Source: Gammaproteobacteria bacterium
Lineage (GTDB): Bacteria > Pseudomonadota > Gammaproteobacteria > AKS1
Direction of reading: 5' to 3'
NCBI GenBank assembly: GCA_027006175.1
Contig: JALTKS010000001.1
Location: 1 to 59,540 of the forward strand
DNA: 59,540 nucleotides
The notes below the pieces were generated by a model. That model was not told the origin of the DNA. It did not search any database and was given only the letters and a program-made list of their open reading frames with translations. Below, piece after piece: positions 37,428 to 46,357 of this stretch. Numbering within the stretch: position 1 is the first letter of the stretch; each line of letters opens with the position of its first letter. A program made the translations under genes and the position numbers.

Positions 37428-40109
37428 GTGAAACAAGCTCCTAAACGACTTATTTGCCTGCTCGGCTCTAGCCTTGTGCTATGGCATATGCCTGTTGTGC
37501 ATGCAGCAGATGCAACCGGTTGGGACTGTATTCAATTAGCAAATGGCAGCTGGGAATGTAATGGTGGTGTTGCTACACCAAAACAACCTGTTGTCACGCC
37601 AGAATTTATTAGCTTGCCGAATGGCCCTATTACGCCACCTGCTGAAAGTTTACCGGCAAGATCAGAATCAGAGCCTGCACCTAAACCTGTCGCACCGATT
37701 GTTGCAGAACCTGAACCAGAGCCTGCACCTCAACCTGCCGCACCGGTTGTTGCAGAACCTGAGCCAGAGCCTGCACCTAAATCTGTTGCACCGGTTGTTG
37801 CAGAACCTGAGCCAGAGCCTGCACCTAAACCTGTTGCACCGGTTGTTGCAGAGCCAGAGCCGACACTTCAACCTGCCGCACCCGTTGCCGCAGAATCCGT
37901 AGCCACTATTTCAAAAAAAGGTGATGACCCGTGGGCATTATGTCCTCCTGTTGAAGGTGCGGCAAAACCAAAAGCCAGCGCTCAAGAGCGCGCCAATGCT
38001 GAAATTAAATTATCTGCGGATAGCGCTGATCTTGCTAAGGAAGGAAAATCCAGTTTTAAAGGTAATGTCGTTATTACCCGCGCAGATCAAACACTGATTG
38101 CCGATGCTGTCGATTATGACCGTGATGCCGAACTTGCTAATGCAAACGGTAATGCTTCGTTAGACGACAGCAGTATTTCAATTCACGGTGACAAAATTCT
38201 GCTTAATTTCAAGGATGATAAAACCACGGTTACGAATGCAAAGTTTGATCTCTATGACAAACATGGTCGTGGGGTGTCAGAAAAACTTAGTCGTGATGGC
38301 ACCAACAATACAACCAGTTTAAACAACACCACTTATACTACCTGCCCAACGGGTAATAATGACTGGTACCTGAACGCCGATAAAATCAAACTCAAGCATG
38401 ATGAAGGTGTCGGCGTTGCGAAAAATGTATCAATTAATTTCAAAGGCATTCCTTTCTTCTATGCGCCAAGAATGACCTTCCCGCTAGATGACCGCCGCAA
38501 GTCCGGTTTTCTTGCTCCAAGCTTTGGTAGTTCTGAAGAATCAGGTGCCGAGTTCTCTATTCCCTACTACTGGAATATTGCACCTAACCGTGATGCGACC
38601 CTTACGCCACGTATCCTTGCTAACCGTGGCTTACAGCTAAGAGGTGAATACCGCTACCTCAGCAAAAAAGGCAAAGGCAGCATCTCCGGTGAATATCTAT
38701 CAAGTGACAATGAATATAATGATGAAGATCGCTACCTCTTCTCATACAAAAACACCACGGCCATCACTCCTCGATTCCGTGTGAATGCAAATATTAACTC
38801 TGTATCAGATGATGATTACTTTGAAGATCTGGGTAACAATATTCGACTCTCCAGTATTACCCATTTAGAACGTCGTGTAGGCGCTAGCTATTCCGGTGAT
38901 TTCTGGAGCGTTTCAGGTCTCTTGCAGGGATATCAAACCATTGATAATACGATCCCAAGTTCGAGCCGCCCTTATGAGCGTTTACCCCAGGTTGTCTTTA
39001 ACGCAAACCTGCCGGACCGAAAGTTTGGCCTGGATTATGGGCTACGTGCTGAAGCGGTTTATTTCAACCGTGAAGGCAGTGTCACCGGTAGCCGCTTTGA
39101 TATTTTACCAACCATTAGTTTGCCATTACGCAATAGCTATGGGTATATCACGCCAAAACTGGGCCTGCGTTACACCAAATATAATTTACAGGACACACTG
39201 GCAGGCGTGAACAGCTCGCCCGATCGTAGCGTGCCTATATTCAGTGTTGATAGTGGTTTGTATTTTGATCGCGACACAAGCATTGGTGGCCGCTCTATGA
39301 CCCAGACACTGGAACCACGTTTATACTACTTAAACGTTCCTAAACGAAATCAAAATAATCTCATCATCGATCGAACCGGTCAAAGTGTTGTCTTTGACAG
39401 TGGTTTATTTGATTTCAGCTTTGATCAACTGTTCCGTGAAAACCGCTTCAGTGGTGCTGATCGTATCGGCGATGCCAATCAGCTAACCGCCGCGCTGACC
39501 ACTCGCTTTATTGATAAATCATCCGGTATCGAACGTGCTTCTGCCAGCATCGGTCAAATTTACTATTTTCAGGATCGTGAAGTGACATTGCCAAATGGCA
39601 TCATCGAAAAAGACCGTACCTCGGATATCGTTGCTGAAGTCACCGGGCGCTTTACGCGTAATTTAAGTGCGCGTGCAGGAATTCAATGGGATCCGAATAA
39701 TAACGAAACTGAAAAAGGCGTTGTATCAGTTCGTTATCAGTCTCAGGATAACCATATTGTTAATTTCTCCTACCGCCAACGCCGTAGCCTTCTGGAGCAA
39801 ACTGACTTGTCTGTGAACTGGCCTATTACGAAGAAGTTAAGTGCAGTGAGTCGCTGGAATTACGCCATAGACAGAAAAAGAACCATCGATGCGTTTGCCG
39901 GGCTTGAGTATGAAAACTGCTGTTGGATCGTGCGTGTTGTTGGACGTGAGTACATCAATGATTTAAACCAATCCGGCGAGAACTTTGCCCTCATGATGCA
40001 GCTTGAACTCAAGGGATTAACCAGCTTTGGCGATAAGGTCAAAAAGTTCCTTGGACGTGGTATTCTAGGTTATGATCGTGAACAATCGAGTGATAACGAT
40101 ATTTTCTAG
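37428..40109 (+). CDS. lptD: LPS-assembly outer-membrane protein LptD
   Basis: Outer-membrane beta-barrel that, with LptE, inserts LPS in the outer leaflet. 893 residues, GTG start at 37428. Signal peptide to about VVHAADA, then a Pro/Glu-rich repeat segment (residues about 82-157), the periplasmic OstA/LptA-like domain (KLSADSADLAKEGKS, then FKGNVVITRADQTLIADAVDY) and the barrel. The conserved cysteines are present: one pair near ALCPP and TCPTGN, and the C-terminal CC in YENCCWIVRV, needed for the disulfides between domains. First gene of lptD-surA-pdxA-ksgA. Confidence 0.96.
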   Translation: MKQAPKRLICLLGSSLVLWHMPVVHAADATGWDCIQLANGSWECNGGVATPKQPVVTPEFISLPNGPITPPAESLPARSESEPAPKPVAPIVAEPEPEPAPQPAAPVVAEPEPEPAPKSVAPVVAEPEPEPAPKPVAPVVAEPEPTLQPAAPVAAESVATISKKGDDPWALCPPVEGAAKPKASAQERANAEIKLSADSADLAKEGKSSFKGNVVITRADQTLIADAVDYDRDAELANANGNASLDDSSISIHGDKILLNFKDDKTTVTNAKFDLYDKHGRGVSEKLSRDGTNNTTSLNNTTYTTCPTGNNDWYLNADKIKLKHDEGVGVAKNVSINFKGIPFFYAPRMTFPLDDRRKSGFLAPSFGSSEESGAEFSIPYYWNIAPNRDATLTPRILANRGLQLRGEYRYLSKKGKGSISGEYLSSDNEYNDEDRYLFSYKNTTAITPRFRVNANINSVSDDDYFEDLGNNIRLSSITHLERRVGASYSGDFWSVSGLLQGYQTIDNTIPSSSRPYERLPQVVFNANLPDRKFGLDYGLRAEAVYFNREGSVTGSRFDILPTISLPLRNSYGYITPKLGLRYTKYNLQDTLAGVNSSPDRSVPIFSVDSGLYFDRDTSIGGRSMTQTLEPRLYYLNVPKRNQNNLIIDRTGQSVVFDSGLFDFSFDQLFRENRFSGADRIGDANQLTAALTTRFIDKSSGIERASASIGQIYYFQDREVTLPNGIIEKDRTSDIVAEVTGRFTRNLSARAGIQWDPNNNETEKGVVSVRYQSQDNHIVNFSYRQRRSLLEQTDLSVNWPITKKLSAVSRWNYAIDRKRTIDAFAGLEYENCCWIVRVVGREYINDLNQSGENFALMMQLELKGLTSFGDKVKKFLGRGILGYDREQSSDNDIF
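37671..37898 (+). repeat. In-frame 48-base tandem repeats inside lptD
   Basis: Three 48-base units (37671-37718, 37719-37766, 37767-37814) followed by two 42-base shortened units (37815-37856, 37857-37898), all near-identical and in frame. Each encodes a 14-16 residue motif of the kind EPAPKPVAPVVAEPEP. The shortening is a precise loss of one Glu-Pro pair, so unit lengths are multiples of 3. It probably forms a flexible, extended periplasmic linker and may vary in copy number between strains. Confidence 0.92.
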
Positions 40110-40122
40110 AGTAGTGAGCACC

Positions 40123-41409
40123 ATGAAACGTAGTTTATTGTTTTTATTATTATTTTTATCTTCTTTGTCGGCAAATGCCGCAATATCCACCGTTGATCGT
40201 ATTGTTGCTATTGTCAACGATGACGTCATTCTCAATAGCGAATTAGATAATCGGCTTAAAACGGTCAAAGCCCAGCTGTTACAGCGCAACACAAAAATAC
40301 CTGCTGAAAACGTGCTTCGACGTCAGGTTCTTGAACGCCTCGTTATTAGTCACCTTCAATTACAGGCAGCTGAACGTGGCGGTATTCGCATTGATGACAA
40401 AACACTCAATGCCTCCATTAACCGTATTGCCAACACAAACAATATGAGCCTTGAACAATTTCGCTCGGCCCTTGAAAGTGATGGTTTTGATTACAGTGTC
40501 TTTCGTGAAGATATTCGCAAAGAAATGATTATTAGTCGCCTGATGCAACGCCGTATCCAACAGCGCGTTAGTGTCACCGAACAAGAGATTGATAACTTTC
40601 TTTCCACCAACAAAAACAGTGCTGACAACAACAAAGAATATCGTCTAAGTCATATCTTGATCTCTTTACCCGAGGCAGCGAGTGCTGAACAAGTTGAAGC
40701 GGCACAGGCTAAAGCAGATCAAGCGGTTAAAGACCTTCGCTTGGGAAATTCTTTTAACCAGGTCGCTGCTGCTACCTCAGACGGTCAAAAAGCGTTTGAA
40801 GGTGGTGACCTGGGCTGGCGTAAAGTTGCTCAACTACCATCTATCTTTGTTGATATCGCAACCAAGATGCAAAAAGGTGATATTAGTGATCCCATCCGAA
40901 GCCCGAGTGGCTTTCATATCATCAAGTTATCCGATGTACGCGGTGCACAACGACGACATGTAGTTAAACAAACATTAGCCAGACATATTCTTATTCGTAG
41001 AAACGAATTAACCTCCAATGAAGATGCTAAAACACGTTTGCAGCAACTGCTCATCAGACTGGAGGGTGGCGAAGACTTTGCAGCACTCGCACGCGCTCAT
41101 TCCGATGATCGCGGTTCAGCAGCACGAGGCGGCGATTTGGGTTGGAGTAGTCCTGGCGCCTTAGTTCCCAAATTCGAAGAAGAAATGAATAAATTGGCAC
41201 CTGGTCAAATAAGCCAACCATTTCAAACTCAATTTGGCTGGCATATTGTACAAACACTTGATCGTCGTGAGTATGATGACACTGAATCATTCCTTCGCAG
41301 TAAGGCTCGTAAATTTATTCGTGATCGTAAAACTGAAGATGAGAGCCAGGCCTGGATAAGACGCATACGCGATGAAGCCTTCGTGGAATATCGTCTTAAC
41401 GATATTTAA
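40123..41409 (+). CDS. surA: Periplasmic chaperone and peptidyl-prolyl isomerase SurA
   Basis: Chaperone for outer-membrane proteins including LptD. From ATG 40123 it has 428 residues, the same as E. coli SurA, with a signal peptide (to about SANAAIS), the N-terminal chaperone region [17 protein letters not shown], and two parvulin domains beginning at [12 protein letters not shown] and [11 protein letters not shown]. It starts 13 bases after lptD. An ATG at 40072 in the same frame lies inside lptD and would spoil the signal peptide. Confidence 0.97.
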   Translation: MKRSLLFLLLFLSSLSANAAISTVDRIVAIVNDDVILNSELDNRLKTVKAQLLQRNTKIPAENVLRRQVLERLVISHLQLQAAERGGIRIDDKTLNASINRIANTNNMSLEQFRSALESDGFDYSVFREDIRKEMIISRLMQRRIQQRVSVTEQEIDNFLSTNKNSADNNKEYRLSHILISLPEAASAEQVEAAQAKADQAVKDLRLGNSFNQVAAATSDGQKAFEGGDLGWRKVAQLPSIFVDIATKMQKGDISDPIRSPSGFHIIKLSDVRGAQRRHVVKQTLARHILIRRNELTSNEDAKTRLQQLLIRLEGGEDFAALARAHSDDRGSAARGGDLGWSSPGALVPKFEEEMNKLAPGQISQPFQTQFGWHIVQTLDRREYDDTESFLRSKARKFIRDRKTEDESQAWIRRIRDEAFVEYRLNDI

Positions 41410-41447
41410 GGTTCACGACTTATCATCACCAACGATGCTCCCTTGCT

Positions 41448-42428
41448 ATGACTCATGTCCATCGCATTGCACTCACCAGCGGCGAACCAGCCGGGATCGG
41501 ACCTGATCTATGCTTGCTCGCTAACCATGACCATCCCGTTGAAACGGTCATTCTTGGTAACCGTAAACTTTTTCAACAACGTGCCACTCAATTAGGCATT
41601 AATATTGACCTGACTGACTATGATCCTGAACAGGCACCTCGTGCGGGTCATCATTGCCTTCTTGATATTCCCATGCCGCATGATTGTTCAGCCGGATCTT
41701 TAAATGCTGAAAATGCTCACTACGTTTTAAAAATGCTGGAACGCGCAACGCAAGGCTGCCTGAACAATGAGTTCTCGGCAATGGTCACCGCACCTATTCA
41801 TAAAGGCAATATTAATAATGCCGGTGTCAATTTTACGGGCCACACCGAATTTCTCGCTGATCTGTGCAAAATAAAAACCCCGGTCATGATGTTAGCCACT
41901 GAAGGTTTACGCGTTGCCCTGGCAACAACCCATCTTCCTTTACACAAGGTCGCTGAAAATATTACCCATGACAAACTTGACCTTATTTTAAACATATTGC
42001 ATCAAGATCTGATTTCTAAATTTAAAATAGCCAATCCCCGTATTTTAGTCTGTGGTCTCAATCCGCATGCAGGCGAAGATGGGCATCTCGGTAACGAAGA
42101 AATCAACATCATTATTCCCTTACTCGAAAAATTACGCCAACAAGGGATGAATTTAATTGGACCATTACCGGCTGATACGCTCTTTACACCTTCAAACTTA
42201 AGCAATGCCGATGCAGTCCTCGCGATGTACCATGATCAAGGTCTACCTGTTCTCAAACACATGGGCTTCGGACGTGCTGTGAATATTACGCTGGGGCTCC
42301 CAATCATTCGTACGTCTGTGGATCATGGCACTGCCCTGGAGCTCGCCGGCACAGGAAAAGCTGATTCAGGCAGTTTAGATGTTGCTATCAGCACCGCCAT
42401 TGCTATCATGCCTGAACTGAATTCATAA
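41448..42428 (+). CDS. pdxA: 4-hydroxythreonine-4-phosphate dehydrogenase
   Basis: NAD-dependent step of the DXP-dependent pyridoxal-5-phosphate pathway. 326 residues with [12 protein letters not shown], the metal-binding His in [27 protein letters not shown] and [15 protein letters not shown]. Standard position between surA and ksgA. The PLP made would serve several enzymes of this window (dat, DegT-type aminotransferase, gcvPB). Confidence 0.97.
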   Translation: MTHVHRIALTSGEPAGIGPDLCLLANHDHPVETVILGNRKLFQQRATQLGINIDLTDYDPEQAPRAGHHCLLDIPMPHDCSAGSLNAENAHYVLKMLERATQGCLNNEFSAMVTAPIHKGNINNAGVNFTGHTEFLADLCKIKTPVMMLATEGLRVALATTHLPLHKVAENITHDKLDLILNILHQDLISKFKIANPRILVCGLNPHAGEDGHLGNEEINIIIPLLEKLRQQGMNLIGPLPADTLFTPSNLSNADAVLAMYHDQGLPVLKHMGFGRAVNITLGLPIIRTSVDHGTALELAGTGKADSGSLDVAISTAIAIMPELNS

Positions 42429-42441
42429 GGCTTCCCCATTG
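42426..42441 (+). promoter_or_regulatory. Ribosome-binding site supporting the TTG start of ksgA
   Basis: TAAGG at 42426-42430, which includes the pdxA stop codon, lies 8 bases before TTG 42439. There is no in-frame ATG or GTG near the N-terminus, and the conserved ARKRFGQNFL begins four codons later. Confidence 0.65.
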
Positions 42442-43218
42442 CAACACAAAGCACGGAAAAGATTTGGACAAAACTTTCTTACCGATGACCACGTCATTGA
42501 TCGTATTGTGCAATCAATCGGTATTCAGGCTGACGATAAAATTGTTGAAATTGGTCCAGGGCAAGCTGCTTTAACACGTGAAATTCTTCCACTGGTCAAC
42601 AAACTGGAAGTGATTGAACTTGATCGCGATCTCATTACTGGCCTGGAACTATTAAAAAGCCGTTATCCCGGCCTGGCGATTCACAATACAGATGCGTTGA
42701 AATTTGATTTTAGCCACTTAATCGAAAATGAGCAGCCACTACGGGTGGTCGGCAACCTGCCTTACAATATATCGACACCGCTGATTTTTAATTTATTGTC
42801 CTATGCCGGCGTGATTAAAGACATGCACTTTATGCTACAAAAAGAAGTCGTAGAGAGAATGGCAGCAGAGCCGGGTGGCGGCCAATCCGGCAGGCTCACG
42901 ATTATGGTGCAATATCGTTGTAAGGTTGAGAAATTGTTTATTGTGCCGCCTGAAGCCTTTGAGCCACGCCCTAAGGTAGAATCGGCCATTGTACGACTAA
43001 CGCCGTACGCTGAACTACCTTTTGTGGCAAACGATGAAAAGGCCATGGCAAACCTTGTCACACAAGCCTTTTCTCAGCGACGTAAAACCTTAAGGAATTG
43101 TCTACGGACATTACTCGAGGTAGAACAAATTGAATCCGTTGGCATTGATCCCAAACGCCGACCTGAAACACTGTCCGTTGAGGAATTTGTAAACCTGAGC
43201 AACCTGCTGGATAGTTAA
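42439..43218 (+). CDS. ksgA: 16S rRNA dimethyladenosine transferase
   Basis: Dimethylates A1518 and A1519 (E. coli numbering) of 16S rRNA during 30S maturation. 259 residues from TTG 42439 with KARKRFGQNFLTDDHV, the SAM motif EIGPGQAALT and the catalytic NLPYN (VVGNLPYNIST). It follows pdxA by 10 bases. In many gammaproteobacteria apaG-apaH follow directly; here an opposing block and glk intervene. It converges on the Pmp3-like gene with a 2-base gap. Confidence 0.97.
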   Translation: MQHKARKRFGQNFLTDDHVIDRIVQSIGIQADDKIVEIGPGQAALTREILPLVNKLEVIELDRDLITGLELLKSRYPGLAIHNTDALKFDFSHLIENEQPLRVVGNLPYNISTPLIFNLLSYAGVIKDMHFMLQKEVVERMAAEPGGGQSGRLTIMVQYRCKVEKLFIVPPEAFEPRPKVESAIVRLTPYAELPFVANDEKAMANLVTQAFSQRRKTLRNCLRTLLEVEQIESVGIDPKRRPETLSVEEFVNLSNLLDS

Positions 43219-43220
43219 TA

Positions 43221-43418
43221 CTATTCTGGCGAACGACCTGTCGCGGCGGCTATTTTCTTATCTGTATTATATTGGCTCAACGCATACACTGACCAAATCG
43301 CAGCCGGTATCCAACCAATCAATGTTAGTTGTAACAACAAACAGAAAATACCTGCTATCGGTTTACCAATTGTAAAAAATTGCACCCACGGAAGTAAAAT
43401 TGCAAGAATCAGTCTCAT
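43221..43418 (-). CDS. YqaE/Pmp3-family small membrane protein
   Basis: 65 residues from ATG 43418. Two hydrophobic helices (LAILLPWVQFF and IFCLLLQLTLIGWIPAAIWS) separated by a short polar turn, with the GWIPAAIWSVYAL pattern of the Pmp3/YqaE proteolipid family, proteins linked to membrane potential and salt or cold stress. It starts 4 bases after the DegT-type aminotransferase gene. A second family member is at 56765-56926. Confidence 0.82.
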   Translation of the reverse strand: MRLILAILLPWVQFFTIGKPIAGIFCLLLQLTLIGWIPAAIWSVYALSQYNTDKKIAAATGRSPE

Positions 43419-43422
43419 AGTA

Positions 43423-44538
43423 TTATCCAATCGCTTCAATAATTGTTGCTGCAATCCGTTCAGCATGTTCCATTTTCATGGCTGGGTAAACCGGCAGTGA
43501 CAAGGCTTCTGTACTGGCTTTATCACAAACGGGCAAGTCACCCACTTTATAACCTAGATCCTTGTAAACATCCTGTAAGTGCAACCCTAATGGATAACAA
43601 TGTGAACTAGGAATGCCATTCTCATTCAAAACGCCACGAACCCGATCACGATCCGGCATACGAACCGTATAAAGGTTAAAGGCATGCCCACCATTCTCAG
43701 GGAGAGTCGGTGCTGTCACGGCAGTGCCGGCAAATAATTCAGTGTAACGTGCCGCAACCGCACGACGTTTGGCAACGTCTGCATCTAACTTACGTAATTT
43801 AATGCGAAGTAAGGCCGCCTGCACTTCATCAAGACGGCTGTTATAACCGACTTCGTCATGCATAAACGGTGCGCTGGCACCATGATTCCGCAGCTTTTTA
43901 ATTGATTCAACGACTGCTTCATCACTGGTAGTAATAATCCCACCATCACCGTAACAACCTAATACCTTGGTTGGGTAAAAACTAAAACCACCGGTCGTTC
44001 CAAGACTACCGACTCGTTTACCATTTAAATCCGCACCATAAGACTGTGCCGCATCTTCAACAACGGCGAGTCCATGCTCACTGGCAATCATGTTGATCTC
44101 ATCCATACGAGCGGGATGACCAAAAATATGTACCGGCATAATGGCTTTGGTTTTAGCGGTAATTTTTTCTTTAATACTGGCAGGGTCAATCGTAAAACAG
44201 TCTGGCAAAATATCTGCAAACACCGGCGTTGCCCCAACCAGATTAATCACTTCTGACGTTGCGTAAAAAGTATATGGCGTTGTAATCACTTCATCGCCAG
44301 GACCAACGCCTAAGGCGCGCAGAGACAACATCAAGGCATCCGTACCATTCGCACAACTGACCGCATACGTTGAACCAACATGCTCAGCGAGTTCTTCTTC
44401 AAACGCCTGTACATTCGGGCCTAAAATATAACGCCCGGTTTGACCAGTTTCATGAATGGCAGCAAACCACTCCGCTTCCAGCTCGTTATATTCAGCCGAT
44501 AAATCAAGAAATGGAATAGGATCGTTTACGACTGACAT
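43423..44538 (-). CDS. DegT/DnrJ/EryC1-family sugar aminotransferase
   Basis: PLP-dependent transaminase that installs an amino group on a nucleotide-linked keto-sugar. 371 residues with the family's PLP-lysine in FSFYPTKVLGCYGDGG, EDAAQSYGA, and the N-terminal PFLDLSAEYNELEAEW. The 13-base overlap with the upstream oxidoreductase gene points to a dehydrogenase-aminotransferase pair as in WlbA/WlbC, WbpB/WbpE or GnnA/GnnB, which make 3-amino-3-deoxy sugars for LPS. Confidence 0.88.
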   Translation of the reverse strand: MSVVNDPIPFLDLSAEYNELEAEWFAAIHETGQTGRYILGPNVQAFEEELAEHVGSTYAVSCANGTDALMLSLRALGVGPGDEVITTPYTFYATSEVINLVGATPVFADILPDCFTIDPASIKEKITAKTKAIMPVHIFGHPARMDEINMIASEHGLAVVEDAAQSYGADLNGKRVGSLGTTGGFSFYPTKVLGCYGDGGIITTSDEAVVESIKKLRNHGASAPFMHDEVGYNSRLDEVQAALLRIKLRKLDADVAKRRAVAARYTELFAGTAVTAPTLPENGGHAFNLYTVRMPDRDRVRGVLNENGIPSSHCYPLGLHLQDVYKDLGYKVGDLPVCDKASTEALSLPVYPAMKMEHAERIAATIIEAIG

Positions 44539-45473
44539 GCTGTGATTTTCTCCTTAATAATGTGTGCGACACGAACGGCTTCTAATGCAACACGTCCCGT
44601 CACTAACGGTGTACCACCATTATTAATTGTATCGATAAACACTTCTAACTCATGGTTAAGGGGCAAACGTGGTTCTATCTCGAGCTCTTCAGAAACCACA
44701 CTTGGGAAGTCTTCGCCCTCTGCCGCTGGCTTGGTGCTGGCAACCGTAATTTGTTGGTTGGTGTAATCCAGACCGTAATAATGTTCTTGTTCAAACACGC
44801 GAATACGACGTTGCTGTTTGTTTGAAATACGGCTTGCTGTGACATTCGCTACCACACCATTGGCAAATTCAAGCCGGGCATTAGCGATATCGATGTGATC
44901 AGTAATCACTGGCGTGCCTGCCGCCGAGATATTTGAAATTGGCTCACCGACTAATGACATCACAATATCAATATCGTGAATCATTAAATCGGTCACGACA
45001 TCAACATCTGTGGCTCGCGCAACAAACGGACCGATGCGTGTCACTTCCATGAAACGTGGTTTATTAACACGCTTGGCAAGCTCCATGACACCGCCATTGA
45101 AACGCTCTAAATGACCCACCTGGAATAACACGCCTGACTTCTCAGCAAGCTCAACTAACTCAAGTGATTCTTCATAGGAAGGTGCTAAGGGTTTTTCCAT
45201 TAGCATATGCACGCCAGCTTCAAGAAAAGGCCGTGCGGTTTCAAGATGTAAGGAGGTGGGTACAACAATACTCACTGCATCGACTTTACCAATCAGATCG
45301 GCTGCGTTGGTATAACCTTCACAACCATACTCTGCGGCCACTTTATCGACATTGCTGCGATCAACATCCACTACACCAACCAGCTCAACACCTGGAATAT
45401 TTGAGTAAATCTTTGCGTGAATATTACCTAGATAACCAACGCCAACGACGCCGACTCGAATGGGATTTGCCAT
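44526..45473 (-). CDS. Gfo/Idh/MocA-family sugar-nucleotide oxidoreductase
   Basis: NAD(P)-dependent dehydrogenase, 315 residues. N-terminal Rossmann motif VGVVGVGYLGNIHA, the catalytic-lysine motif EKPLAPSYEE and the second-domain strand VTDLMIHDIDIVMSL. With the overlapping aminotransferase it probably oxidises the 3-OH of a UDP-GlcNAc-type substrate before transamination. The sugar is not determinable from the sequence alone. It starts the minus-strand pair, about 50 bases after the small outer-membrane-like gene. Confidence 0.87.
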   Translation of the reverse strand: MANPIRVGVVGVGYLGNIHAKIYSNIPGVELVGVVDVDRSNVDKVAAEYGCEGYTNAADLIGKVDAVSIVVPTSLHLETARPFLEAGVHMLMEKPLAPSYEESLELVELAEKSGVLFQVGHLERFNGGVMELAKRVNKPRFMEVTRIGPFVARATDVDVVTDLMIHDIDIVMSLVGEPISNISAAGTPVITDHIDIANARLEFANGVVANVTASRISNKQQRRIRVFEQEHYYGLDYTNQQITVASTKPAAEGEDFPSVVSEELEIEPRLPLNHELEVFIDTINNGGTPLVTGRVALEAVRVAHIIKEKITACQS

Positions 45474-45525
45474 GAAATCTGCTCTAACCTGTTAATGAAT
45501 GACTATTAACAGGCGATTCTACCAT

Positions 45526-46023
45526 CTACCAACGGTTACTCACACCAAAAAATAATACGGCTTGATTATTTAACGGTAAGGCTTGATCCGACTCAATACC
45601 GACACTAAACCCAAAATGGCGATATTGTTGTCTTACCGCAACGCCAAATTGACCATTCGACTGACTATCAGAGTAACCAGCAGTATTAAATCCTGACAAA
45701 GATACATCATTGATATATTTGGTATTTTTGAGTGATTTTTGAGAATAATACCAAACAATCCCTAAATCAGGACGCTGTTCATGAGCAAAACTGATTGAAG
45801 CACGTTGCAAATTGGCTTGTGTTTCGTTGGTCAGCTCCTGCCAACCTGCGCAGGTCTGCCATGCACCAATCGTCTGTGGGCAATTGGTTTCTGAACTAAT
45901 CGTCACTGCCCAACCTTGCCTGGTTGTTTCTGCTGCACTCACTGTTGCCGTCACTAATACACCTAGACACACAAAAACGGTTAATAAAAACATCAGATCA
46001 GGTTTTGATTTACGTTTGTACAT
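45526..46023 (-). CDS. Secreted small protein, possible outer-membrane beta-barrel
   Basis: 165 residues with a clear signal peptide (hydrophobic 11-28, probable cleavage at VSA-AET). The mature part holds two Cys (about residues 48 and 58), alternates polar and hydrophobic residues, and ends with Trp in VLFFGVSNRW, a beta-signal-like C-terminus that is recognised by the BAM complex in barrel proteins. AAGGAG gives a strong ribosome-binding site. I do not recognise the family. It lies upstream of the Gfo/Idh gene on the same strand. Confidence 0.7.
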   Translation of the reverse strand: MYKRKSKPDLMFLLTVFVCLGVLVTATVSAAETTRQGWAVTISSETNCPQTIGAWQTCAGWQELTNETQANLQRASISFAHEQRPDLGIVWYYSQKSLKNTKYINDVSLSGFNTAGYSDSQSNGQFGVAVRQQYRHFGFSVGIESDQALPLNNQAVLFFGVSNRW

Positions 46024-46354
46024 AATTATCTCCTTAAACCACCGCTGCGGTAATTTACAATGGCGCTAGTTTCCGATTTTCCAGCCTGCATGTCCGAGAT
46101 ACTCGTCACAGCCAAACCGGACCTAGTCCACAATCCACTCACCTCTAAGCCATTGATCGCTAAATAAAGCCCTGTAAGTTCTTGTAATCTATATCGGCTC
46201 AGTCTCATTCTTCCTGGAGCATGGATGGCGGTAAAATTGTTGAAACTGTGAATAGCCTCACATTTTGCTGGCACTTAAGGCTAATTTGCGCCTGAACAGA
46301 GCTGTGTTATGGTCAGGAAAGATGGACTTAAAAAGAATAAAGGAGATGCTCAAC
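46024..46354. other. 331-base intergenic region between the small secreted protein and glk
   Basis: Divergent control region. The minus strand has an 82-codon open frame (46026-46274), but its product shows no signal peptide, recognisable motif or start context, so I do not call it. No strong hairpin was seen. The glk ribosome-binding site is at its right end. Confidence 0.5.
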
Positions 46355-46357
46355 ATG
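46340..46357 (+). promoter_or_regulatory. Ribosome-binding site selecting the glk start
   Basis: AAAGGAGA (about 46339-46346) stands about 9 bases before ATG 46355. The in-frame ATG 46346 overlaps this sequence and so is unlikely to be used. Confidence 0.6.

Noticed and set aside
37668-37871. Cys/Arg-rich antisense open frame over the lptD repeats
   Set aside because: Generated by the repeat composition on the opposite strand; no start context, no independent evidence.
37671-37898. Possible CRISPR array or minisatellite outside a gene
   Set aside because: The units are head-to-tail, in frame inside lptD and without unique spacers, so they are protein-coding tandem repeats.
40072-40122. Upstream ATG for surA
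   Set aside because: It lies within lptD and would put 17 residues before the signal peptide; ATG 40123 gives the E. coli length.
46026-46274. 82-codon minus-strand open frame upstream of the small secreted protein gene
   Set aside because: No ribosome-binding site, signal peptide, motif or recognised homologue; it lies in a likely divergent control region, so it is treated as chance.
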